Shown here: piece after piece, positions 48,001 to 55,739 of the stretch
Position numbering within the stretch: the first letter of the stretch is position 1
How the letters are laid out: every line of letters begins with the position of its first letter
DNA from: Symplocastrum torsivum CPER-KK1
Lineage (GTDB): Bacteria; Cyanobacteriota; Cyanobacteriia; Cyanobacteriales; Coleofasciculaceae
Direction of reading: 5' to 3'
DNA length: 64,000 nt
Assembly: GCA_019358875.1 (NCBI GenBank)
Contig: JAHHIF010000002.1
Location: 62,001 to 126,000, forward strand
Translations under genes and position numbers: made by a program
Notes under the pieces: generated by a model
What the model was told of the DNA's origin: nothing
Databases searched by the model: none
The model's input: the letters and a program-made list of their open reading frames with translations, nothing else

Positions 48001-49808
48001 TCGCACCGCGCACTCCTTTAGAGGAAAAACTGGCAAACCTCTGGGCGGAAGTCCTCAAGGCTGAGCAAGTTGGCATTCACGACAACTTCTTTGAATTAGG
48101 CGGCGATTCCATTATTAGTATTCAAATCGTTGCTAGAGCGCATCAAGATGGCATAGAACTTGCTCCCAAGCAGCTTTTTGAAAACCAGACCATTGCCGAA
48201 CTCGCAGCCGTGGCTAGCCTGAATCAGGGTGTTATGGCAGAACAAGGGATGGTAACGGGTTCAGTACCTCTCACCCCAATTCAGCACTGGTTCTTTGAAC
48301 AAAATCAGCCTGACTCCCACCACTGGAACCAAGCTGTTTTGCTGCAAGTGCGTCAAGTGATCGACCCAGCGCTATTGCAGAAGGTTTTACATGGATTGCT
48401 AGAACATCACGATGCGCTACGCCTGTGTTTTGTTAAGGCGGAATCGGGATGGAAACAGATTAATGCTGATTCCAACGGGATGGTGCCATTTCAATGCCTG
48501 GATTTATCGGCAGTATCACCAGAGCAGCATAAAGCGGCTATTGAGGAAGCAGCGACTGAACTCCAAACCAGCCTAAATCTGGCAGAAAAACCGCTGATGC
48601 GGGTTGCTCTGTTTGACTTGGGTGATTCTCAGCGCCTGCTCATTGTCATTCACCACTTAGTCATTGATGGTGTCTCCTGGCGAATTTTGCTGGAAGACCT
48701 CCAAACTGCTTACGAACAGCTAAGTCGAGGTGAAGCAATTGCACTACCATCCAAAACGACTTCGTTCAAGCATTGGGCGGAACGATTGAGAGAGTACGCG
48801 CAGTCAGAAGTTGTTCGGCAAGAGCAAGACTATTGGTTGGCTCAAGCTCAAAAATCAGTTCCCCGCTTGCCAGTGGACTATGCAGGAGGCGACAACACTG
48901 AATACTACTCAGATAAGGCTGACCTAACCCCCCCAGCCCTCCTCACTAAAGCTCCGGTTCCCTACGAGGGAATGGGGGAGTCGGACTCCCCTCTCCTTGT
49001 AGGAGAGGGGCTGGGGGAGAGGTCTCTCTTGCAAGATTGTGATAACACAGTGGCTTCAGAAAAAACGGTATCGATCGCTCTGAGTGTAGAAGAAACTCAA
49101 GCTCTACTCCAGGAAGTCCCAGCCGCCTATCGAACACAAATCAACGACATATTGCTAACGGCACTCGCACAATCATTTGCACGATGGACGGGTGAGCGAT
49201 CGCTATTAGTTGAATTAGAGGGTCACGGACGAGAAGATATTTTCAACGATGTCAACCTATCGCGTACAGTCGGCTGGTTTACCACCCACTTCCCAGTGCT
49301 GTTGGATATTGGGGAAGCGTCTAACCCTGGAGAAGCGCTCAAGGCAGTTAAAGAGCAACTGCGCCGTATTCCGAATCGAGGCATTGGTTATGGCGTGCTA
49401 CGCTATCTGAACGAAAACCGGGAATTGACGGAGCAACTGCAAGCGTTGCAGCAACCGGAAGTGAAATTCAACTATTTGGGGCAGTTTGACCAAGTTTTAT
49501 CGGAATCCTCGCTGTTTGCACCTGCTGAAGAATCTTGCGGACAAGAACGCAGTCTGCGGGGAAGCCGAAATCGCTTGCTGGTGATTAATGGATTGATTGT
49601 TTCAGGTCAGCTTCGATTGGATTGGAGCTATAGCGAGAAGATTCATCACCGAAGCACGATTGAGAATCTAGCTGAGAGTTTTGTTGAAGCGTTGCGATCG
49701 CTTATTACTCACTGTCAGTCTCCCGAAGCTGGAGGGTACACACCCTCAGACTTTCCTCAAATGCAGTTTAGCCCGAAAGAGCTTGACGAACTCCTTGCAG
49801 AACTCTAG
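45036..49808 (+). CDS. NRPS: degenerate C* (interface-like)-A(Asp)-T-E
   Basis: The preferred start is ATG 45036, with GGAG 6 nt upstream; a TTG at 45024 is also in frame. The N-terminal domain (about 5-425) has a condensation fold (FQLSPQQKRLWSLQQ), but the catalytic HHxxxDG reads PVICADS, so it cannot condense. Such 'interface' C-domains are known partners of siderophore Asp beta-hydroxylases. The A domain code is DLTKVGHIGK, an exact Asp match. T (GGDSII near 1023) and E (HHLVIDGVSW near 1205) follow, giving D-configured Asp. The E domain has a repeat insertion (48891-49050). The end GGYTPSDFPQ looks like a COM donor. Confidence 0.93.
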   Translation: MTVKIIEGFQLSPQQKRLWSLQQDSLAYQIQGAILIEGNLNREVLKVALQNVINRHEILRTTFRRKPGIKAPIQVVADSSVLSCRDINLSNLGSKQQESKIEEILQKERQQAFDFVQNPLLRFCLLILSAQKYILLISLPVICADSKTLKNLVEEICQSYIASLQGETLPDEDEIVQYVQFSEWQNQLLEDEDGLAGKKYWEKQDFSGLTPLTLPFENKLSDIPANFEFNSIECKLEPDIAAKIEALTQKHETSVSTVLLTCWQILLWRLTGQQNIIIGTTFDGRPYEELERSLGLFAKYLPLTCYFETHSKFSEILSQVNQSVHDAYEWQEYFTDTEHDTDIGFLPFGFEYEEWSSQDSEAAVHFSLYKHYICLDRFKVKLSCNRYDDSIVAAFQYEKSYFLEDDIKRLAERFYTLVESLVSNPEAAAIKLNILSDRERQQLLVEFNHTAVDYPKKTCIHKLFEDQAARTPDNIAVVFEEQALTYRELNTRANKLAHYLQQLGVKPDMLVGLLVERSIDLIIGLLGILKAGGAYLPLDPTLPPSGIALRLQDAQVSLLLSQTSLVKSKELLTNNQEQRTIICLDTDWEKIDRECDRNPASNVKPENLAYVIYTSGSTGVPKGVAIEHQQLLNYLYSIQEILNLPTGASYATVSTFAADLGKTVIFPALCSGGCLHILSSDRASDPQALADYFQRHPIDCLKIVPSHLKALLTCENPQQILPRQRLVLGGEACSWDLIRQIQQLAPECQILNHYGPTEATIGVLTYPITNNPSATSTPLFNEEESKSVAKFSATVPIGRPIANTQIYLLDSEGQPVPIGVPGELHIGGAGLARGYLHRPELTAEKFVNNPFIPGERLYKTGDLARYLPDGTLEFLRRIDNQVKIHGFRIELGEIEAALMKHPGVSETVVIAQEDEPGNKRLVGYVVPKHKSAPASSELRSFLLEWLPEYMVPSFFVQLKALPLTPNGKVNRQMLPAPDASRPELKDTYVAPRTPLEEKLANLWAEVLKAEQVGIHDNFFELGGDSIISIQIVARAHQDGIELAPKQLFENQTIAELAAVASLNQGVMAEQGMVTGSVPLTPIQHWFFEQNQPDSHHWNQAVLLQVRQVIDPALLQKVLHGLLEHHDALRLCFVKAESGWKQINADSNGMVPFQCLDLSAVSPEQHKAAIEEAATELQTSLNLAEKPLMRVALFDLGDSQRLLIVIHHLVIDGVSWRILLEDLQTAYEQLSRGEAIALPSKTTSFKHWAERLREYAQSEVVRQEQDYWLAQAQKSVPRLPVDYAGGDNTEYYSDKADLTPPALLTKAPVPYEGMGESDSPLLVGEGLGERSLLQDCDNTVASEKTVSIALSVEETQALLQEVPAAYRTQINDILLTALAQSFARWTGERSLLVELEGHGREDIFNDVNLSRTVGWFTTHFPVLLDIGEASNPGEALKAVKEQLRRIPNRGIGYGVLRYLNENRELTEQLQALQQPEVKFNYLGQFDQVLSESSLFAPAEESCGQERSLRGSRNRLLVINGLIVSGQLRLDWSYSEKIHHRSTIENLAESFVEALRSLITHCQSPEAGGYTPSDFPQMQFSPKELDELLAEL
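48891..49050 (+). mobile_element. Older MITE-like insertion in an E domain
   Basis: Imperfect direct repeats GACAACACTG (48891-48900) and GATAACACAG (49041-49050) flank 140 bp. Its left end (ATACTACTCAGATAAG) is homologous to the element at 22806. The spacing is 150 bp, exactly 50 codons. Removing it gives GGDNTEASEKT, which lines up with GDNTEASART in the E domain at 38417. Confidence 0.7.
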
Positions 49809-49829
49809 CCAATCAGTAGGTGACTATAA

Positions 49830-52800
49830 ATGGACAATAGAAAAAATATTGAAGACATTTATCCCCTGTCGCCTACGCAGCAGGGCATACTCTTCCACAC
49901 CCTCTATACACCCAAGTCAGGAGTATATGTCGCTCAGATTAGTTGTACCTTTAGCAACTCCCTCGATGTTTCACTGCTAAAGAAAGCTTGGCAGTTAGTA
50001 ATAGAGCGACATCCAGTATTGCGTACCTCTTTTCATTGGGAACGTCGCGACCAACCCTTTCAGGTTGTTTATCGGTCTGTAAACTTGCCTTGGGAGCAGT
50101 ACGATTGGCAAGAAGTTTCGTCAACTGAGCAACACGAGTTGTTAGAGAATTTCCTAAAAGGCGATCGCAAACGGGATTTTGACATCAACAAACCACCGTT
50201 GATGCGACTGACGCTGATTCAACTCGCTGAGGATAAGTACAAGTTTTTCTGGAGCAAACACCATCTGATTCTAGATGGGTGGTCAACAGCCGTAGTTTTC
50301 AAGGACGTTTTTGATATTTACTCAGCACTACAACAAGGTCAAAATTTGCCATTGCTCCCCAGCAGACCTTACGCAAATTATATTGCTTGGTTGCGGCAGC
50401 AAGATTTGTCTCAAGCCGAGGCTTTTTGGCGGCGTACTCTCAAAGGTTTTACTACACCTACTCCCTTAAAAGTAGAGCGAAATTCTGGAGACTCCCCTAG
50501 CGGACAGGAAGACCAGGATGAGCAGCAAATCCAACTATCTGAAGCGACAACATCTGCCCTCAAGACTCTGGCGCAGCAGCATCAGCTAACTCTAAACACT
50601 CTCGTGCAAGGAGCCTTCGCTTTACTCTTGAGTCGTTACAGTGGCGAGGAAGATATCCTGTTTGGGGCAACTTCTTCGGGTCGTCCGACAGACCTAGCGG
50701 GAGTTGAGAATATGGTGGGTGTTTTTATTAATACCCTTCCAGTACGAGTCAGCGTTCCTTCTGAGGAGTTTCTTCTACCTTGGCTAAAGAAACTACAAGC
50801 TCAACAAATCGAGGCTCGACAGTATGAGTACAGCCCCTTAGTAGAAGTCCAAGCCTGGAGTGACATACCACGGGGGATGCCGTTATTCGAGAGTATTTTG
50901 GTTTTTGAAAACTACCCTGTGGACTCTTCCTTAGCGCAGCAAAGCGAAAGCCTGGATATGCGGGAATTTCGTTTTGTGGAATCAATAAACTACCCCTTGA
51001 CTGTGGTGGTAGGGAGTGGTTCAGAGCTGTCATTAGATATTTGGTATGATTGCCAACAATTTGATGCCGCCACGATTACCCGAATGTTAGGGCATTTCCA
51101 AACGTTGCTAGAAGGGATGGTTGCCAATCCTGAGCAGCGCCTAAAGGACTTGCAGATATTGACACAAGCTGAACAGCATCAGCTACTGGTGGAGTGGAAT
51201 CGCACTCAAGCTAACTATTCTCAAGGTCAGTGCATCCATCAGTTGTTTGAAGCTCAGGTAGAACGGACACCCGATGCGATCGCAGTCGTTTTTGAAGGCG
51301 AGCATCTAACCTACCGCGAACTGAACGAGCGGGCAAACAAAATCGCCCACTACCTGCAAAAGTTGGGTGTGGAACCAGAGGTGCTAGTAGGAATTTATGT
51401 TGAGCGGTCAATTGATTTGGTAGTCGGAATTTTGGGCATCCTCAAAGCAGATGGCGCTTATCTCCCGCTTGACTTAGCCTATCCACCGGAGCGCCTAGCT
51501 TTCATTTTGCAGGATGCTCAGGTATCAATCTTACTGACTCAGCAGCAACTGGTGAGGAGGTTGCCAGAACATCAAAACAAGGTTGTTTGCTTGGATACAG
51601 ACTGGAAAAGTATTTCTCAGGAAAGCCTGGAGAACCCTATCAGTCAGTCCACCGATGAGAACCTAGCGTATGTCATCTACACCTCCGGCTCAACAGGTCA
51701 ACCCAAGGGTGTCTTAGTCAACCATGCGAATGTCACCCGACTATTTGCAGCCACTCAGTCTTGGTTTCACTTTAATGAACAGGACGTGTGGACTTTGTTT
51801 CACTCCATTGCCTTCGACTTCTCGGTTTGGGAACTTTGGGGTGCTTTGCTTCACGGTGGCAAATTAGTAATAGTGCCTTACCTGGTCAGCCGTTCGCCCA
51901 GAGACTTCTACAAGTTGTTGTGCCAAGAGCAGGTGACAGTACTCAATCAGACGCCTTCAGCTTTTCGTCAACTGATGCGGGAAGAACCGTCTTCAGCTAA
52001 TACGGACGACCAAGCGGCGGGTTGTCCTGCCCAAAATTTTTGCTTGCGCTTGGTTATCTTCGGTGGAGAAGCGTTGGAACCCCAAAGTTTGAAACCCTGG
52101 TTTGACAGCCACGGCGACCAGTCTCCTCAGTTAGTGAATATGTACGGCATTACAGAAACTACCGTACATGTGACTTATCGCCCCTTGACGGCAGCAGATA
52201 CTGGGGCGTGTTTTCAAACTTCCCCGTCAGATTCAGCTCCCCCTAAATCCCCCTTAAAAAGGGGGACTTTAACTGAATTCTCTCCCCTTACTAAGGGGGG
52301 CTGGGGGGGATCTCCAGGCAGTGTTATCGGTCGTCCGATTCCAGACTTGAATATCTATTTGTTGGATAAACACTTCTCACCAGTGCCAATTGGCGTTCCC
52401 GGTGAATTGTACGTTAGTGGTGCTGGCGTGGCGCGTGGCTATCTGAATTGCCCAGAACTGACTACTGAGCGGTTTATTTCCAATCCCTTTAGCACAAATC
52501 CGAGCGATCGCCTTTATAAGTCCGGTGACTTGGCACGTTATCTACCAAATGGAGAGATTGAGTATCTAGGGCGCATTGACGATCAGGTGAAGATTCGGGG
52601 CTTCCGCATCGAGCTAGGGGAAATTGAGACAGTCTTGGGTCAATACTCCAATGTGCGGGAAACGGTAGTTTTGGTTCGGGAGGATCGACTCGGTGACAAG
52701 CAGTTGGTCGCTTATATTGTCCCCAACTCCGAGCAAGCCCCCACAAGCAGCGAACTGCGAAACTACCTAAAAGGGCAAATGCCTGAGTATATGGTGCCAT

Positions 52801-54611
52801 CGGCTTTTGTGATACTGGAGGCGCTGCCGTTGACGCCTAACGGTAAAGTGGATCGTCGATCGCTACCCGCACCCGACACACTCAGACCGGAACTGGACGA
52901 GGCTTTTGTTGCACCTCGCACGCCTGTAGAAGAGTTATTGTCTGGCATCTGGTCTCAAGTTCTGAACCTCGAACGGGTTGGCATCCATGACAACTTTTTC
53001 CATTTGGGTGGACACTCGTTGCTGGCAACCCAAGTGATGTCCCGCTTGTATAAAACCTTCCAGATAGAGTTACCCCTACGCTGTTTGTTCGAGTTACCTA
53101 CTATTGCTGGATTAGGAGAGCAGATTGAAACAGCGATAAAGGCTGGGTCAGGACTAGCCGTTCCGCCTCTTGAGCCAGTTTCACGAGACAAAGCCTTACC
53201 CCTGTCCTTCGCCCAACAACGGCTGTGGCTGCTCAACCAATTGGAGCCTAACAGCCCTTTATACAACGTTCACGCCGCTGTACGCCTGACAGGTCTACTC
53301 AACGTCACAGCACTGGAACAAAGTTTCAACGAAATTGTTAGGCGTCATGAAGTGTTACGAACTCGGTTTGTTGCAGTCGATGGGCAACCGTTTCAAGTCG
53401 TTGAACCTGCCTCAACTTTGACCTTACCAGTGGTACATTTGCATTCGCTCCCTCCCACAGAACGAGAAACTAAGGTTCAAAATCTGGCTCAAGAAGAAGC
53501 AAATCGACCCTTCAACTTAGCCGAGTGTCCATTACTGCGATGCTTGCTGCTGCAACTCGATGAAAATGAGTACGTGTTACTACTCACTATGCACCATATC
53601 GTTTCTGATGCTTGGTCTGTAGGAGTACTTATCCGAGAGATAGGAGAACTCTATAAAGCGTTCTGTGCTAAGAAGCCTTTACCACTAACTGAACTCCCTA
53701 TCCAATATGCAGACTTTGCTGTTTGGCAAAGGCAGTGGTTGCAGGGGGAGATGCTAAAGACCCAACTAAACTACTGGAAGCAACAACTAGAGGGTGCTCC
53801 TCCTCTACTGCAATTACCGACAGATAGACCGCGACCGACACTTAGAACGTTCCAGGGTGCAGCGCGATCGCTTATCTTACCAAAGCCCTTAACCGAGGAC
53901 ATCAAAAACCTCAGTTCCCGCGAAGGAGTAACCCTGTTCATGACCCTTTTAGCAGCATTCAAGACCTTGCTGTACTGCTGGAGTGGACAAGACGATATCA
54001 TAGTAGGCTCGCCGATTGCCAACCGCACGCGATCGGAACTTGAGGGGTTAATTGGATTTTTTGCCAACACCCTAGTTCTGCGTACTGATTTGTCTGATAA
54101 TCCTAGTTTCCGGGAATTGCTAGGTCGAGTACGCGATCGCACTTTAGAAGCTTACACTCATCAAGATTTACCGTTTGAGAAACTAGTAGAAGAATTGCAG
54201 CCTGAACGGAATCCGGGCTACAACCCACTATTCCAAGTGTGGTTTGTCCTCCAAAATACTCCTACACCATCCTTAAATCTGCCAGATTTGAATATCGCTG
54301 CATTAAATATTGACAGCGACAGGGCAAAGCACGATTTGAGGCTTGAGCTAGAGGAAAGCGAAGAAGGTCTTAAGGGTTCATTGGGCTACAGAGTAGACTT
54401 ATTCAACCCAGAAACCATCGCTCGCATAGCAGAACATTTTGAACTACTTCTGAAACAGATTACTACAAACCCCAATACTAAGATAAATAGTCTCGCAGAA
54501 ATCCTTGCTGAAGCCAATAAACAACAACAACTCATCCAAGAAAAAGAGATTGAAAAGGCTAGTCGGCAGAAGTTCAAAATGACTAAGCGGAAGTCTATCA
54601 GTAACGTTTAA
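49830..54611 (+). CDS. NRPS: C-A(Thr)-T-C
   Basis: 1593 residues. The first C is DCL-type (LSPTQQGILFHTLY; HHLILDGW near 144), fitting its position after an E domain. The A domain (about 470-1010) gives DFWNIGMVHK, the Thr code, and is very similar to the Thr domain of the first protein. T has GGHSLL near 1062. The second C is LCL-type (LPLSFAQQRLWLLNQL; HHIVSDAW near 1255) and has no A domain after it. The C-terminal tail (KQQQLIQEKEIEKA) matches the linker that joins C to the TauD domain at 43850-43920. Here that linker ends in a stop and the hydroxylase is a separate gene 26 bp downstream. A repeat is inserted at 52205-52318. Confidence 0.93.
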   Translation: MDNRKNIEDIYPLSPTQQGILFHTLYTPKSGVYVAQISCTFSNSLDVSLLKKAWQLVIERHPVLRTSFHWERRDQPFQVVYRSVNLPWEQYDWQEVSSTEQHELLENFLKGDRKRDFDINKPPLMRLTLIQLAEDKYKFFWSKHHLILDGWSTAVVFKDVFDIYSALQQGQNLPLLPSRPYANYIAWLRQQDLSQAEAFWRRTLKGFTTPTPLKVERNSGDSPSGQEDQDEQQIQLSEATTSALKTLAQQHQLTLNTLVQGAFALLLSRYSGEEDILFGATSSGRPTDLAGVENMVGVFINTLPVRVSVPSEEFLLPWLKKLQAQQIEARQYEYSPLVEVQAWSDIPRGMPLFESILVFENYPVDSSLAQQSESLDMREFRFVESINYPLTVVVGSGSELSLDIWYDCQQFDAATITRMLGHFQTLLEGMVANPEQRLKDLQILTQAEQHQLLVEWNRTQANYSQGQCIHQLFEAQVERTPDAIAVVFEGEHLTYRELNERANKIAHYLQKLGVEPEVLVGIYVERSIDLVVGILGILKADGAYLPLDLAYPPERLAFILQDAQVSILLTQQQLVRRLPEHQNKVVCLDTDWKSISQESLENPISQSTDENLAYVIYTSGSTGQPKGVLVNHANVTRLFAATQSWFHFNEQDVWTLFHSIAFDFSVWELWGALLHGGKLVIVPYLVSRSPRDFYKLLCQEQVTVLNQTPSAFRQLMREEPSSANTDDQAAGCPAQNFCLRLVIFGGEALEPQSLKPWFDSHGDQSPQLVNMYGITETTVHVTYRPLTAADTGACFQTSPSDSAPPKSPLKRGTLTEFSPLTKGGWGGSPGSVIGRPIPDLNIYLLDKHFSPVPIGVPGELYVSGAGVARGYLNCPELTTERFISNPFSTNPSDRLYKSGDLARYLPNGEIEYLGRIDDQVKIRGFRIELGEIETVLGQYSNVRETVVLVREDRLGDKQLVAYIVPNSEQAPTSSELRNYLKGQMPEYMVPSAFVILEALPLTPNGKVDRRSLPAPDTLRPELDEAFVAPRTPVEELLSGIWSQVLNLERVGIHDNFFHLGGHSLLATQVMSRLYKTFQIELPLRCLFELPTIAGLGEQIETAIKAGSGLAVPPLEPVSRDKALPLSFAQQRLWLLNQLEPNSPLYNVHAAVRLTGLLNVTALEQSFNEIVRRHEVLRTRFVAVDGQPFQVVEPASTLTLPVVHLHSLPPTERETKVQNLAQEEANRPFNLAECPLLRCLLLQLDENEYVLLLTMHHIVSDAWSVGVLIREIGELYKAFCAKKPLPLTELPIQYADFAVWQRQWLQGEMLKTQLNYWKQQLEGAPPLLQLPTDRPRPTLRTFQGAARSLILPKPLTEDIKNLSSREGVTLFMTLLAAFKTLLYCWSGQDDIIVGSPIANRTRSELEGLIGFFANTLVLRTDLSDNPSFRELLGRVRDRTLEAYTHQDLPFEKLVEELQPERNPGYNPLFQVWFVLQNTPTPSLNLPDLNIAALNIDSDRAKHDLRLELEESEEGLKGSLGYRVDLFNPETIARIAEHFELLLKQITTNPNTKINSLAEILAEANKQQQLIQEKEIEKASRQKFKMTKRKSISNV
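52205..52318 (+). repeat. GC-rich double-hairpin repeat in the second Thr A domain
   Basis: CCCCCTTAAAAAGGGGG and CCCCTTACTAAGGGG, with a final GGCTGGGGGGGATC, insert about 35 codons between TYRPLT and SVIGRPIPDL. The paralogous Thr domain at 24969-25030 has only seven residues at this place. Confidence 0.65.
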
Positions 54612-54637
54612 GTTCATTCTAAGTAAATAACTGAATC

Positions 54638-55678
54638 ATGAAAGATGCAGAAATCAACCAATCTAGTATCAAAAAACTAGGAGCATTCAAGCGGCAAGTC
54701 ATCAGCATTGCTCAAGAAGACTTGGTAAAAGCAGAATATCTAGAGCCAGGTAAACTATTACCTCTAATAGTTGAGCCTTCTATAAACGGTTTAAATCTTA
54801 CTGCTTGGGCTGAGAACAATCGACCGTTTATCGAAACCAATTTACTAAAAAACGGCGGTATACTTTTCCGAAACTTTCAGGTCAATGGAGCCGCTGATTT
54901 TGAGAATTTCATTAAAGCTCTTTCTGGGGAGCTATTAGAGTACTCTTATCGCTCAACACCACGCAATCATGTCAGTGGCAACATCTACACCTCAACCGAA
55001 TATCCAGCCGAGCAATCCATTCCGTTACACAACGAAATGTCCTACTCCCGCAACTGGCCTATAAAAATTGGCTTTTACTGCGTACAACCTGCACAGCAAG
55101 GAGGAGAAACACCGATTGCTGACAGCAGAAAAGTTTTTCAGCGCATCGATCCAACCATCCGAGAAAAATTTAGACAAAAACAAGTCATGTATGTACGAAA
55201 CTACAGACATGGACTCGATCTTTCCTGGCAAAATGTTTTTCAAACAACCGACAAATCTGAGGTAGAGCATTATTGCCGCAACAATAGCATTGAGTTTGAA
55301 TGGTACGACCAAGATAGTCTAAAAACACGCCAAATTTGTCACGCGGTTGCCATGCATCCCAAGACGGGGGAAGACGTTTGGTTTAATCAAGCCCATTTGT
55401 TTCACGTATCAAGCTTAAACTCCGCTGTTCGAGAAGGTCTTTTTGCTGGGTTCAACGAGGAAGAATTACCACGTAATGCTTATTACGGTGACGGTTCGCC
55501 AATTGAAACCTCAGTATTAGACGAAATTCGTGATATTTATAAACAAGAAGCCATTACTTTTGTCTGGCAGACAGGAGATGTATTGTTACTTGATAATATG
55601 TTGGCTTGTCACGGTCGGAATCCATTTGTCGGTCTCCGAAAAGTCTTAGCAGGTATGGCAGAACGGTTTGGCAAATAA
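54638..55678 (+). CDS. Stand-alone TauD/SyrP-like Fe(II)/2-oxoglutarate aspartyl beta-hydroxylase
   Basis: 346 residues. Metal ligands are His131-x-Glu133 (LHNEMS) and His325 (CHGRNP), the HxE variant of the TauD/TfdA family also seen in SyrP and clavaminate synthase. Other family features are FYCVQPAQQGGETPIADSR, MYVRNYRHGLDLSWQ and YYGDGSPIE. The closest relative in the window is the domain fused to the C terminus of the protein at 39204-44909, with which it shares most of these motifs. It sits between C-A(Thr)-T-C and C*-A(Asp)-T-E-R, so it is inferred to hydroxylate the second Asp on its carrier protein. Confidence 0.9.
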   Translation: MKDAEINQSSIKKLGAFKRQVISIAQEDLVKAEYLEPGKLLPLIVEPSINGLNLTAWAENNRPFIETNLLKNGGILFRNFQVNGAADFENFIKALSGELLEYSYRSTPRNHVSGNIYTSTEYPAEQSIPLHNEMSYSRNWPIKIGFYCVQPAQQGGETPIADSRKVFQRIDPTIREKFRQKQVMYVRNYRHGLDLSWQNVFQTTDKSEVEHYCRNNSIEFEWYDQDSLKTRQICHAVAMHPKTGEDVWFNQAHLFHVSSLNSAVREGLFAGFNEEELPRNAYYGDGSPIETSVLDEIRDIYKQEAITFVWQTGDVLLLDNMLACHGRNPFVGLRKVLAGMAERFGK

Positions 55679-55739
55679 GTCAAAATAACCAAATTAATCA
55701 GCAGAATTTAGAGCATAAATTAAAAACAGAGGTATTACT

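Noticed and set aside
52205..52318. Rho-independent terminator suspected from CCCCCTTAAAAAGGGGG
   Set aside because: It is inside an open A-domain frame, with no T-run after it; it fits the dispersed repeat family better.
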